A stretch of 8,046 nt of DNA from Streptococcaceae bacterium (GTDB lineage: Bacteria > Bacillota > Bacilli > Lactobacillales > Streptococcaceae), in assembly GCA_031285105.1 (NCBI GenBank), contig JAITWV010000294.1:1-8046 (forward strand). Direction: 5' to 3'. The position numbers and the translations under genes are program-made. Position 1 is the stretch's first letter; every line of letters begins with the position of its first letter. Positions 1 to 5,387 of this stretch are shown piece by piece. The notes under the pieces were generated by a model. It ran no database searches, had not been told where the DNA came from, and was given only the letters and a program-made list of their open reading frames with translations.

Positions 1-54
1 GGTTTTCATTAATATAAAAAGATAAAATTTCAAAACAACTAAGATACTTTTTAG

Positions 55-162
55 GAACGATTGAAATACCACTTAGAAAAGTTGATTGCTAAAGATATTT
101 ATGAGGCGAAAGTGGATAAATGGTCTGGTAAATGGCCTGAGTTGCAAGTGGTCGAATGGTAA
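55..162 (+). pseudogene. 3' remnant of an unrecognised gene (or a 34-codon small ORF)
   Basis: An open frame runs from just after an in-frame TAG (52-54) to TAA at 160-162. It encodes about 35 residues ending in KWPELQVVEW, with three tryptophans and a charged, protein-like composition. No ATG lies in frame. A TTG at 61 preceded by AGGA (53-56) could start a 33-residue product, but the spacing is short. All three frames upstream to base 1 are soon closed by stops, so this is not simply a gene cut by the window edge. The terminator at 232-266 lies 70 nt downstream in the same direction, as expected for a true gene end. I do not recognise the family. A decayed gene whose C-terminus survives is my preferred reading; a genuine small protein is the alternative. 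Confidence 0.3.
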
Positions 163-231
163 TTCAGTTTGGTGACTTGTTTTGAGAATTTCAATGCTAG
201 ACTATTTATTTTAAGTGTAAAATAATTAACC

Positions 232-266
232 AAAACTCCGCATTTTTAATTAAGTGTGGAGTTTTT
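232..266 (+). terminator. Intrinsic terminator
   Basis: Arms AAAACTCCGCA (232-242) and TGTGGAGTTTT (255-265) pair over 11 positions. One of these is a G-U wobble when read as plus-strand RNA. The loop is 12 nt and the right arm ends in five T's. Read on the minus strand the wobble becomes a C-A mismatch, so the plus direction is favoured. It probably ends transcription of whatever preceded base 162. Confidence 0.7.
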
Positions 267-321
267 CATATTGTCTAAAATATTTAAAAGAAGTCGGAAA
301 ATCGCTTGGTAGTACACTCCC

Positions 322-353
322 AATGAAGCTATTGTTTGCACAATACCTTCATT
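322..353. repeat. 14-nt-arm inverted repeat / hairpin
   Basis: AATGAAGCTATTGT (322-335) and ACAATACCTTCATT (340-353) are complementary at 13 of 14 positions. The exception is a single C-C mismatch (329/346), and the loop is TTGC. As RNA this is a strong hairpin. No T-run follows on either strand, so it is not an ordinary terminator. It could be a protein-binding site, part of a small RNA, or a mobile-element scar. Confidence 0.6.
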
Positions 354-395
354 CCTTATAAGAGAAAAATATTTTTAATAATACATAATTTAAAA

Positions 396-411
396 TTGAA
401 ACGCGTTGCAA
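396..411. promoter_or_regulatory. 16-bp palindrome, LacI-family operator-like
   Basis: TTGAAACGCGTTGCAA has half-sites TTGAAACG and TTGCAACG, identical at seven of eight bases. LacI/GalR-family operators are commonly palindromes of this size with a central CG. It does not fit the 14-bp CcpA cre consensus, because its centre is CGCG rather than CG. No gene starts within 250 bases and no LacI-type regulator is present in the window, so function is uncertain. Confidence 0.3.
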
Positions 412-440
412 ATAGTGATTCCTAAGCCTTCGCAAACCAT

Positions 441-462
441 TGTTATATAAGTGTCTTGACAC
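441..462 (+). promoter_or_regulatory. Possible extended -10 promoter with adjacent palindrome
   Basis: TGTTATATA (441-449) matches the extended -10 form TGnTATAAT at all but one base. Two other candidate promoters in the window also use TGTTATA. No -35 is evident. The perfect palindrome GTGTC-TT-GACAC (451-462) lies where the start of transcription would fall. If real, it would give the gene at 764 a leader of about 300 nt. Confidence 0.25.
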
Positions 463-674
463 CAGCAAATAAAGAATTTTGAGCAAAATATATTTGTCTA
501 GATATAGAATAAAAAATCTTATTACCAAACTTTTGAAAAAGAATTTGTTAAATCAAATAACAGTTTATCTCGGAAATAATTCGCTTTTTTAAAACGATGA
601 TTTACATGGTGTTTGTTTTATCAGATTTTTCCCATAATTATAAATTAATGATTGATAGCAAAATGACTCATTGC

Positions 675-705
675 AAGGAGGAGCAAAAAAATGAAATATA
701 CTTAA
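675..705 (+). CDS. Five-codon micro-ORF (MKYT) with a near-consensus ribosome binding site
   Basis: AAGGAGGAG (675-683) stands 7 nt before an ATG at 691. Translation gives Met-Lys-Tyr-Thr and then TAA (703-705). The binding site is better than that of the gene at 764. It could be a leader peptide controlling the downstream gene. It could also be the surviving start of a broken ORF: reading in frame past the TAA gives 24 more sense codons (RDIFKHIQFSK...) to a TAA that lies inside the start of the zinc-ribbon gene. Nothing beyond the sequence itself shows that it is translated. Confidence 0.35.
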
Positions 706-763
706 AGAGATATATTTAAACATATCCAATTTTCAAAAAATTTATCTAACAGAGGAAAAGAAA

Positions 764-1582
764 ATGGAAGAATTAATTAAAACCTTACTCAAACAACTTA
801 TCAAGGCTTTTATTCAAACAGAACAAGGACAAGCATTAAAAGAACAGGCCTCAGCGTATGCAATGAGTCTTGGACATGAAGGTGCAGAATTTATAAAAGC
901 GGAAAATGAGTATTATAAGAATTTAACTGGAGAAGGGTATTCAGAAATCATTCGGTCAGGGATAGTGGCTGCATCAGATGCATTAGTATCTGGAATACTT
1001 CCTGGAGTCGGTGGTGTAATTGCTCTTGCGACAAGTGCGGGAGCTATCTGGTATATGTATGTAAAAATTAATAACGTATTTGGTATTAAATTCTCAGAAA
1101 ACATGGGGAAAACAATTGCTGGTGGAGTAGCAGCAAATCTAGCCTCAACTCTTGCTGTATATATTGGAGCTGCTTTGGTTGGTTCATTAGTTCCAGGTTT
1201 GGGTGTGATTTTATTACCGGTAATTATCTTTGCTAGTACGATTGTTGCTGCAGTTGTTTATTTGCAATTATGTATACAGTTATTTAGCAAATATAATAAC
1301 TCACAAATTGAAAGTTTAGATGATGATACACTTCATAGTGAAATTAAAGCATCAATTGCCAAAGTAGATACTAAATCTCTTTTTAAAGATGCTTTTAAAG
1401 AAGGAAAAAAACTTAAGAATGAAATCAAATCAAGTGCGAAAAATGAAGATGAGATTTCAGAGTTTCAATCTTTTACGAGTAATGATACACAATCAGTAAG
1501 ATTTTGTTCTAATTGTGGAGCTCAGATAGAAGCAGTTGAAGCGAAATTTTGTCCGAATTGTGGCGCAAGAATAAATCCATAA
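764..1582 (+). CDS. Membrane protein with C-terminal zinc ribbon, function unknown
   Basis: This is a 272-residue protein. Residues 1-60 are mostly helical and charged. Residues 65-175 are glycine- and alanine-rich hydrophobic segments (about 65-100, 115-140 and 142-174). They contain two similar turns, LPGVG (79-83) and VPGLG (143-147). The GIKFSEN...VPGLG stretch recalls DUF697-type membrane domains, but that is only a resemblance. Residues 176-245 are polar and lysine-rich. The C-terminus holds a zinc ribbon with Cys248, Cys251, Cys263 and Cys266 (CxxC-x11-CxxC, each followed by GA). AGAGGA at 751-756 lies 7 nt before the ATG and supports this start. Short zinc ribbons of this kind are common in Firmicute membrane proteins of unknown role. 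No neighbour indicates its job, and the lipoprotein downstream is 138 nt away. The coding call is firm; the function is not known. Confidence 0.85.
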   Translation: MEELIKTLLKQLIKAFIQTEQGQALKEQASAYAMSLGHEGAEFIKAENEYYKNLTGEGYSEIIRSGIVAASDALVSGILPGVGGVIALATSAGAIWYMYVKINNVFGIKFSENMGKTIAGGVAANLASTLAVYIGAALVGSLVPGLGVILLPVIIFASTIVAAVVYLQLCIQLFSKYNNSQIESLDDDTLHSEIKASIAKVDTKSLFKDAFKEGKKLKNEIKSSAKNEDEISEFQSFTSNDTQSVRFCSNCGAQIEAVEAKFCPNCGARINP

Positions 1583-1720
1583 AAAGAAACGATGCAACAC
1601 TAGTGATATAATTTAAAAACATTGCGAAGATTGATTTCTAAGTTTACTTAAACTCTTGTTGTAGTTGTGTTTTTACTCAAATAAACAAAGAGCATTAAGT
1701 AGGAAAGGAATGATTATACC

Positions 1721-2476
1721 ATGATCAAAAAAAGGTTATTGGGTGTCATCAGTGTGATAGGGATGCTCATTCTACTTTCAGGATGCCAAATGTTTCGCCC
1801 CCTTACACAAGAAAATAAACCCACGCAAGAGTCCGTGTCAATTGATACAATCAATTCTTATGAAGCCTTGCTAAGACAAGCGAGAACCCTTGCAGATGAT
1901 GGGAAATACAAAGAGTCCAATGAAACACTGGCACAAATACCTGTAACTGATTTAGGTAAAAAGGGGATGGAGTCTTTAAAGGTAAGTGTGAATGCACTGA
2001 TGGATTCCAATACGAAAGCTTTAGAAGAGGCTCAAAATCAGCCTGTTAAAAATAAATCAAGTACAAGCACCATTCAAACAGATGAAACCCCACCTGCAAA
2101 ACAAGATTTTGGACAATTTGCAACCGTCTATTATTTCTACTATCAAGCACAAGGAAATCATCAATATAGGTTGACCATTTCACCCAATGGAGATGTCCTT
2201 CAAGAAGGAGTCACACAAAATCAAGCTACAGCTAGTGGTAGTGCGATGATTTCTTCTTACCGTGCGGATGTATTAAGTTATGTTATTAACGAACGTGTTC
2301 CTTCATCAAAACCAGCAACTAAAACAATTACGTCAGATGTACAAATTATTGTGACTTGGGAGAATGGGGAACAACAGACCTTTTATGGATATACGACCAA
2401 TATTGGTCAAATTGCCTTAACGGATGGTATATCAAACAATGGTAGTGTGAATGAAGTGTGGATGACGAATCGGTAA
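1721..2476 (+). CDS. Secreted lipoprotein, function unknown
   Basis: This is a 251-residue precursor. A basic start (MIKKR) and a hydrophobic core run to the lipobox LSGC, with Cys22 as the expected lipidation site, so the mature protein should be anchored to the outer face of the membrane. Residues 43-105 are helical and resemble a single TPR-like hairpin (SYEALLRQARTLADDGKYKE). Residues 106-128 are a Ser/Thr/Pro/Gln linker. Residues 129-251 look like a small beta-rich domain starting with an aromatic patch (VYYFYY, 136-141) and ending in VWMTNR; I cannot name the family. The ribosome binding site AAAGGA (1704-1709) is 11 nt from the ATG, slightly long, but the nearer ATG at 1710 is out of frame and closes at once. 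A strong terminator follows. The 138 nt upstream show no clear terminator or promoter, so co-transcription with the zinc-ribbon gene is possible. Confidence 0.85.
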   Translation: MIKKRLLGVISVIGMLILLSGCQMFRPLTQENKPTQESVSIDTINSYEALLRQARTLADDGKYKESNETLAQIPVTDLGKKGMESLKVSVNALMDSNTKALEEAQNQPVKNKSSTSTIQTDETPPAKQDFGQFATVYYFYYQAQGNHQYRLTISPNGDVLQEGVTQNQATASGSAMISSYRADVLSYVINERVPSSKPATKTITSDVQIIVTWENGEQQTFYGYTTNIGQIALTDGISNNGSVNEVWMTNR

Positions 2477-2504
2477 TTGGAAGTTTATCTATCACTCAAA
2501 AGAC

Positions 2505-2543
2505 AAAAATGACCGTAGTCGATAACGATTGCGGTCATTTTTT
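2505..2543 (+). terminator. Intrinsic terminator of the lipoprotein gene
   Basis: A 17-position stem (2505-2521 with 2526-2542) closes on an ATAA loop and ends in six T's (2538-2543). Its core is AAAAATGACCG paired with CGGTCATTTTT. Two inner pairs are G-U wobbles in plus-strand RNA and would be C-A mismatches on the minus strand, so the plus direction is favoured. A run of five A's at its left end means it may also stop flavodoxin transcripts coming from the right. Confidence 0.85.
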
Positions 2544-2555
2544 GTTTGTTTACCC

Positions 2556-2628
2556 TGTACTAAAGTGACAACCAATTAACAGCTCGAAATCTTTTTTGAA
2601 AAAATTACGATGTACTAGGGTGTGTCCC
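2556..2628. repeat. Imperfect 18-bp direct repeat between convergent genes
   Basis: TGTACTAAAGTGACAACC (2556-2573) and TGTACTAGGGTGTGTCCC (2611-2628) agree at 12 of 18 bases, including the first seven, and start 55 nt apart. No transposase fragment was seen between or beside them. They could be the scar of a lost element or chance. Confidence 0.2.
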
Positions 2629-2672
2629 AACATCAATTAAAAGGAGAGTCAAAAACAAAGTATACGCTTTTT

Positions 2673-3104
2673 CTATCCAACCTTCCCAACAACCTTATCC
2701 ACAAACACCTGAATAATCCCCTTATCATCTTGCGTCAGTTTCAAAGTTCCTTGCCCACCAAACAAATGATAATTTCTCACACCAGCTTTAAATGACAAGC
2801 TATCCAAGACATCAATTCCCTTATCTTTTAAATAATCAGCCATTTTTCCAGTGCCGTTAATATGCCCGCTTGTCGTAAAAATAGCCACTGCTTTAACTTT
2901 TTCATAGGATAGACTATCAAGGAATTTTTTCATGTTTTTATCGATATCAAACATATAAACACCACCGCCGATAAACAATAAGTCGACCATATCGGGCAAT
3001 TTCTCTTCGATTGGTGCTTGGGGTATATTAAGAATTTTCGAGATTTCTTGTGCAACTGCCAATGTGTTGCCTCCGCGTGATTGATACCTAATTTCAGCCT
3101 TCAT
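2673..3104 (-). CDS. Flavodoxin-family protein
   Basis: This is a 143-residue cytoplasmic flavoprotein candidate. The N-terminus MKAEIRYQSRGGNTLAVA gives a beta strand followed by SRGGNT (residues 9-14), which fits the position of the FMN-phosphate loop TxTGNT of flavodoxins. LLFIGGGVYMFDID is the next strand-loop (about 42-57) and VAIFTTSG (about 72-79) the third. The length matches short-chain flavodoxins. It probably binds FMN and carries electrons or acts as a small oxidoreductase; the partner is unknown. The frame extends 28 codons further upstream, but that would start inside the psuG terminator at 3188. The ATG at 3104 has AGGA (AATAGGATG) in front and follows a good promoter, so it is chosen. 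The gene lies 125 nt downstream of psuG behind a terminator and is likely a separate unit. Confidence 0.85.
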   Translation of the reverse strand: MKAEIRYQSRGGNTLAVAQEISKILNIPQAPIEEKLPDMVDLLFIGGGVYMFDIDKNMKKFLDSLSYEKVKAVAIFTTSGHINGTGKMADYLKDKGIDVLDSLSFKAGVRNYHLFGGQGTLKLTQDDKGIIQVFVDKVVGKVG

Positions 3105-3135
3105 AAAATCACATCCTATTTCATTTATTTCTCTT

Positions 3136-3164
3136 ATTTTATTATTTAATATGAAATTTGTCAG
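3136..3164 (-). promoter_or_regulatory. Promoter of the flavodoxin gene
   Basis: On the minus strand CTGACA (-35, 3164-3159) and TAAAAT (-10, 3141-3136) are separated by 17 nt; each differs from consensus at one base. Transcription would start near 3129, giving a leader of about 25 nt before the ATG at 3104. Its position just past the psuG terminator supports independent expression. Confidence 0.6.
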
Positions 3165-3174
3165 CTTAAATTGT

Positions 3175-3221
3175 AAAAAAATCGCCATTTCAATAAAAAA
3201 TTTGAAATGACGACTTTTTTT
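3175..3221 (-). terminator. Intrinsic terminator of the psuKG operon
   Basis: Bases 3175-3193 pair with 3202-3220 around a TAAAAAAT loop. Read on the minus strand every position pairs, with two G-U wobbles, and the stem runs into seven U's. Read on the plus strand the same two positions are C-A mismatches, so it is built for minus-strand transcripts leaving psuG. It lies 9 nt past the psuG stop codon. Confidence 0.85.
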
Positions 3222-3229
3222 GTTTTATT

Positions 3230-4144
3230 TTAACCTAATTTGTTGAAATCAACAGCAATCTTTGCACCAACAACGGCATTATTTTTCACTAAGGCGATAT
3301 TTGACTCCAAAGATTTCCCACCAGTTGCTTCTTTGATTGCGCCTAATAAAAATGGTGTGGAGTCTTTGCCTGAAATTCCTTGAGATGCTGCATCAAGTAG
3401 AGCTTTTTCAATTGCTCCATTAATGAAGTCCTCATCCATTGACCACTCATCAGGAATTGGGTTGGCAATCACTGCTCCACCATGTAAATGTAAATCCCAT
3501 TTAGCTTTCATCGTTTGAGCAATCATTTTCGTGTCATCCATATTGTATTCTAAATGAATGTTTGATTTATTATTGAAAAATGATGGCAATACGTCAGTTT
3601 TGTAGCCTAAAACAGGTACGCCTTTTGTTTCAAGGTATTCCATTGTTAAGTTTAAGTCTAAAATTGATTTTGCCCCTGCACAGATGACCGCTACATCCGT
3701 TGTTGCTAGTTCTTCTAAGTCAGCTGAAATATCCATTGTCGTCTCAGCTCCACGGTGCACGCCACCAATTCCACCTGTCACAAAGAATTTAATATCAGCC
3801 ATTGCTGCACAAATCATTGTTGCTGCAACAGTTGTCGCTCCTAATTTTTTACTAGCAATAATATAGCCAATATCACGACGAGAAACTTTAGCCACGTCTT
3901 TTGCATCGCCAAACATTTCTAATTCTTCATCAGATAAACCGATTTTGATTTTTCCGTCAATTAAAGCGATAGTTGCTGGCACAGCACCATTGTCACGCAC
4001 GATTTGTTCAACTTCACGAGCAGTTTGTACGTTTTGTGGATATGGCATACCATGTGAGATGATCGTTGATTCTAAGGCAACGATTGGTAATCCTTGTTCT
4101 TTTGCTGCTTTTACTTCTTGGGATAAGACGATATATTCTTTCAT
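3230..4144 (-). CDS. psuG: Pseudouridine-5'-phosphate glycosidase
   Basis: This is a 304-residue protein, the full length of the PsuG (IndA-like) family. In the breakdown direction the enzyme splits the C-C glycosidic bond of pseudouridine 5'-phosphate to uracil and ribose 5-phosphate. Visible family blocks are ALESTIISHGMPYP (23-36), AKVSRRD (85-91), TGGIGGVHRGAE (123-134), DISADL (138-143) and CAGAKSILD (155-163). By comparison with the E. coli enzyme the likely active-site residues are Glu25, Lys86, Asp142 (metal ligand) and Lys159 (Schiff-base lysine); all are present. The ATG at 4144 is only 1 nt past the psuK stop. Its ribosome binding site AAGGAG lies in the last codons of psuK, so the two genes are co-transcribed and probably translationally coupled. 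A terminator follows directly. No frameshift or missing motif was seen. Confidence 0.96.
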   Translation of the reverse strand: MKEYIVLSQEVKAAKEQGLPIVALESTIISHGMPYPQNVQTAREVEQIVRDNGAVPATIALIDGKIKIGLSDEELEMFGDAKDVAKVSRRDIGYIIASKKLGATTVAATMICAAMADIKFFVTGGIGGVHRGAETTMDISADLEELATTDVAVICAGAKSILDLNLTMEYLETKGVPVLGYKTDVLPSFFNNKSNIHLEYNMDDTKMIAQTMKAKWDLHLHGGAVIANPIPDEWSMDEDFINGAIEKALLDAASQGISGKDSTPFLLGAIKEATGGKSLESNIALVKNNAVVGAKIAVDFNKLG

Positions 4145-4145
4145 T

Positions 4146-5264
4146 TTATATTTCTCCTTGTGTAATGGCTTGAATTTCTTTGATTAGTTGATTTTTTGTT
4201 AATTCTGGACGCACGGTATATTCAGACTCGACAGTTTTGAGCGCGTTTAATGTTGCTTGTTCAAGTGTTTTTTCTAAAGGTAACTCGTTTAGCCACCCAT
4301 CGATGACCGCAGAGCAAAAGGCATCACCAGCACCTGTTACATCCACAACTTTTTCGGATTTAAAAGCAGCTTGATAGGCAGTTTCGCCATTTTGATTGAC
4401 CGCTAAAACACCTTCGCAACCTCTAGTGATAATGACGTTTTCAACACCGAGCGTTAACCATTTTTTCGCACAATTTTCCCAACTTACACCAGAGTCAATG
4501 GTTTGTTTAAAGAAAGTTTCAGACTCATCTTGATTGGTAATTAGCCATGTTAATCCAGTTAAGTCTTGTGGGAGATTGCGTATTTTTGGCGATGAAACTG
4601 GGATGAAAATTAATGGTTTATTATTGGTATTAGCAAAATGAAGCAAATACTCAAGTGTTTCTTTTGGTGAATTTAAATCAGCGACGATACATTTGGCACT
4701 TTGTAGCAGTTTTTCTTTTTGAACCAACACTTCAGGAAGTAAATGTTGGTAAGCATCCATATCGGCTAAAGCAACAAAAAGTGATCCATCATCTTCTAAA
4801 ATGGCTGTATATGAACCCGTAGCAACCATCTCCATTTGTGTGCTATACGAAAAGTCCATGAACCCTTCAGACTCTTTTTTGATAAAATTAAAATCAGCAT
4901 CAAAACCAGCAATTGTAACCATGGAAACATTCCAACCTAGACGTCCTAAATTTTCAGCAATGTTTCTTGCCACCCCACCAACTGATTGGGAAGAGTTCGC
5001 AGGATTTGATGTATGTGCTTGGATCTTTTCTTTACTATAAATTTTGCGATCGACATTCGCCCCTCCAATTGCCACGATTGGTTCTTGCGAGTTGACGATA
5101 TAGGCTTTACCCAAAAGATAATTTTTCTCAACTAAAGAAGAAATAATATTGGCAGCAGCTGATCTGGATAACTGAATTTTGGCTGCAATTTCTAATTGAG
5201 AAATAAAGGGATTTTCGCTGATTAAAGCTAGTACTCTTTCTTCATTAGCATTTAGTTTTTTCAT
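4146..5264 (-). CDS. psuK: Pseudouridine kinase (PfkB family) with N-terminal helix-turn-helix
   Basis: This is a 372-residue protein. Residues 1-57 form a winged-helix DNA-binding domain of the kind found on many sugar and nucleoside kinases (ISQLEIAAKIQLSRSAAANI, about 21-40, is the helix-turn-helix). Residues 61-370 are a PfkB/ribokinase-type kinase: the first signature GGVARNIAENLGRLG is at 96-110 and the second, DVTGAGDAF, at 308-316, with Asp314 as catalytic base. With psuG directly downstream, the substrate is very likely pseudouridine, phosphorylated with ATP to pseudouridine 5'-phosphate. E. coli YeiI and related kinases share this fused layout. The frame also allows a GTG start at 5273, but that GTG is part of the ribosome binding site AGAGGTG, six bases before the ATG at 5264, so the ATG is preferred. 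The fused DNA-binding domain suggests control of its own promoter, where direct repeats lie. No pseudouridine transporter gene is next to it. Confidence 0.93.
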   Translation of the reverse strand: MKKLNANEERVLALISENPFISQLEIAAKIQLSRSAAANIISSLVEKNYLLGKAYIVNSQEPIVAIGGANVDRKIYSKEKIQAHTSNPANSSQSVGGVARNIAENLGRLGWNVSMVTIAGFDADFNFIKKESEGFMDFSYSTQMEMVATGSYTAILEDDGSLFVALADMDAYQHLLPEVLVQKEKLLQSAKCIVADLNSPKETLEYLLHFANTNNKPLIFIPVSSPKIRNLPQDLTGLTWLITNQDESETFFKQTIDSGVSWENCAKKWLTLGVENVIITRGCEGVLAVNQNGETAYQAAFKSEKVVDVTGAGDAFCSAVIDGWLNELPLEKTLEQATLNALKTVESEYTVRPELTKNQLIKEIQAITQGEI

Positions 5265-5281
5265 ATAGTTCACCTCTTTTC

Positions 5282-5313
5282 AAACATTTGTCTTTTTGAA
5301 ATAAACATTTGTC
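5282..5313. promoter_or_regulatory. Paired direct repeats in the psuK leader, candidate operator
   Basis: AAACATTTGTC occurs at 5282-5292 and again at 5303-5313, both exact 11-mers, starting 21 bp apart (two helical turns, so the same face of DNA). The distal copy begins about 9 bp past the psuK -10 and covers the inferred start point; the proximal copy lies 18 bp before the psuK ATG. The first copy sits in an interrupted palindrome, CAAA-CA-TTTG. This placement suits a repressor site, and the PsuK DNA-binding domain is an obvious candidate ligand. That link is inference. Confidence 0.5.
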
Positions 5314-5321
5314 ATAAAAGG

Positions 5322-5350
5322 AGTATAACACGTTGAGAAAGCGTTGACAA
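5322..5350 (-). promoter_or_regulatory. Promoter of psuKG
   Basis: On the minus strand TTGTCA (-35, 5350-5345) and TATACT (-10, 5327-5322) are 17 nt apart, each one base from consensus, and TG precedes the -10 as an extended element (TGTTATACT). Transcription would start near 5315, giving a leader of about 50 nt that holds the direct repeats. Confidence 0.65.
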
Positions 5351-5359
5351 TGTTATAAT
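5333..5359 (+). promoter_or_regulatory. Promoter of the PuuD-like amidotransferase gene
   Basis: A perfect TATAAT (5354-5359) is preceded by TG to make an extended -10 (TGTTATAAT). The best -35 is TTGAGA (5333-5338) with a short 15-nt spacer. A perfect TTGACA at 5344-5349 is too close to serve this -10. The start would be near 5366, about 22 nt before the ATG. It overlaps the psuK promoter almost fully. Confidence 0.55.
5336..5349. promoter_or_regulatory. CcpA cre-like site in the overlap of two divergent promoters
   Basis: AGAAAGCGTTGACA matches the cre consensus TGNAANCGNNNNCA at every defined position except the first, and the stricter form TGWAARCGYTWWCA at 12 of 14. It overlaps the -35 of psuK and lies between the -35 and -10 of the divergent gene, where bound CcpA could block both. 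Carbon catabolite control of pseudouridine breakdown would make sense, since the product is ribose 5-phosphate. Confidence 0.45.
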
Positions 5360-5387
5360 ATATAAAAAATAGAAAGTAGGAATTTAC

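Larger units (their letters stand above)
267..763. other. Long A/T-rich intergenic region with hairpins and a micro-ORF, no convincing gene
   Basis: About 500 bases separate the first terminator from the zinc-ribbon gene. I see no open frame with both a start and a plausible ribosome binding site, apart from the five-codon ORF at 691-705. The stretch does hold a strong hairpin (322-353), a 16-bp near-perfect palindrome (396-411), an extended -10-like TGTTATATA (441-449) and a GTGTC-TT-GACAC palindrome (451-462), listed separately. A second possible -10 (CATAAT or TATAAA, 633-644) has no good -35. A regulated long leader for the gene at 764, an unannotated small RNA, or decayed sequence are all possible. 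Confidence 0.5.

Noticed and set aside
396..411. CcpA cre site at the TTGAAACGCGTTGCAA palindrome
   Set aside because: The centre is CGCG, so the required TG and CA cannot both be placed at cre spacing. It is kept only as a generic palindrome.
456..484. Promoter using the perfect TTGACA at 456-461
   Set aside because: No -10-like hexamer occurs 16-18 nt downstream; the TTGACA is part of the palindrome GTGTCTTGACAC.
694..717. Hairpin AAATATA...TATATTT over the micro-ORF
   Set aside because: It is seven A/T-only pairs with a 10-nt loop, expected by chance in this composition.
2655..2676. Terminator of the flavodoxin gene at AAAAACAAAGTATACGCTTTTT
   Set aside because: The arms meet at the palindrome GTATAC with no loop and have mispaired bases. 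The lipoprotein terminator to the left is a better stop.
3105..3188. 28-codon N-terminal extension of the flavodoxin gene
   Set aside because: It would begin inside the psuG terminator and upstream of the likely promoter. The ATG at 3104 has a ribosome binding site and starts right at the first beta strand.
3684..4187. Plus-strand open frames opposite psuG
   Set aside because: They mirror psuG codons, have no ribosome binding sites and resemble no family.
5265..5273. GTG start of psuK three codons upstream
   Set aside because: The GTG is part of the AGAGGTG ribosome binding site that serves the ATG at 5264.
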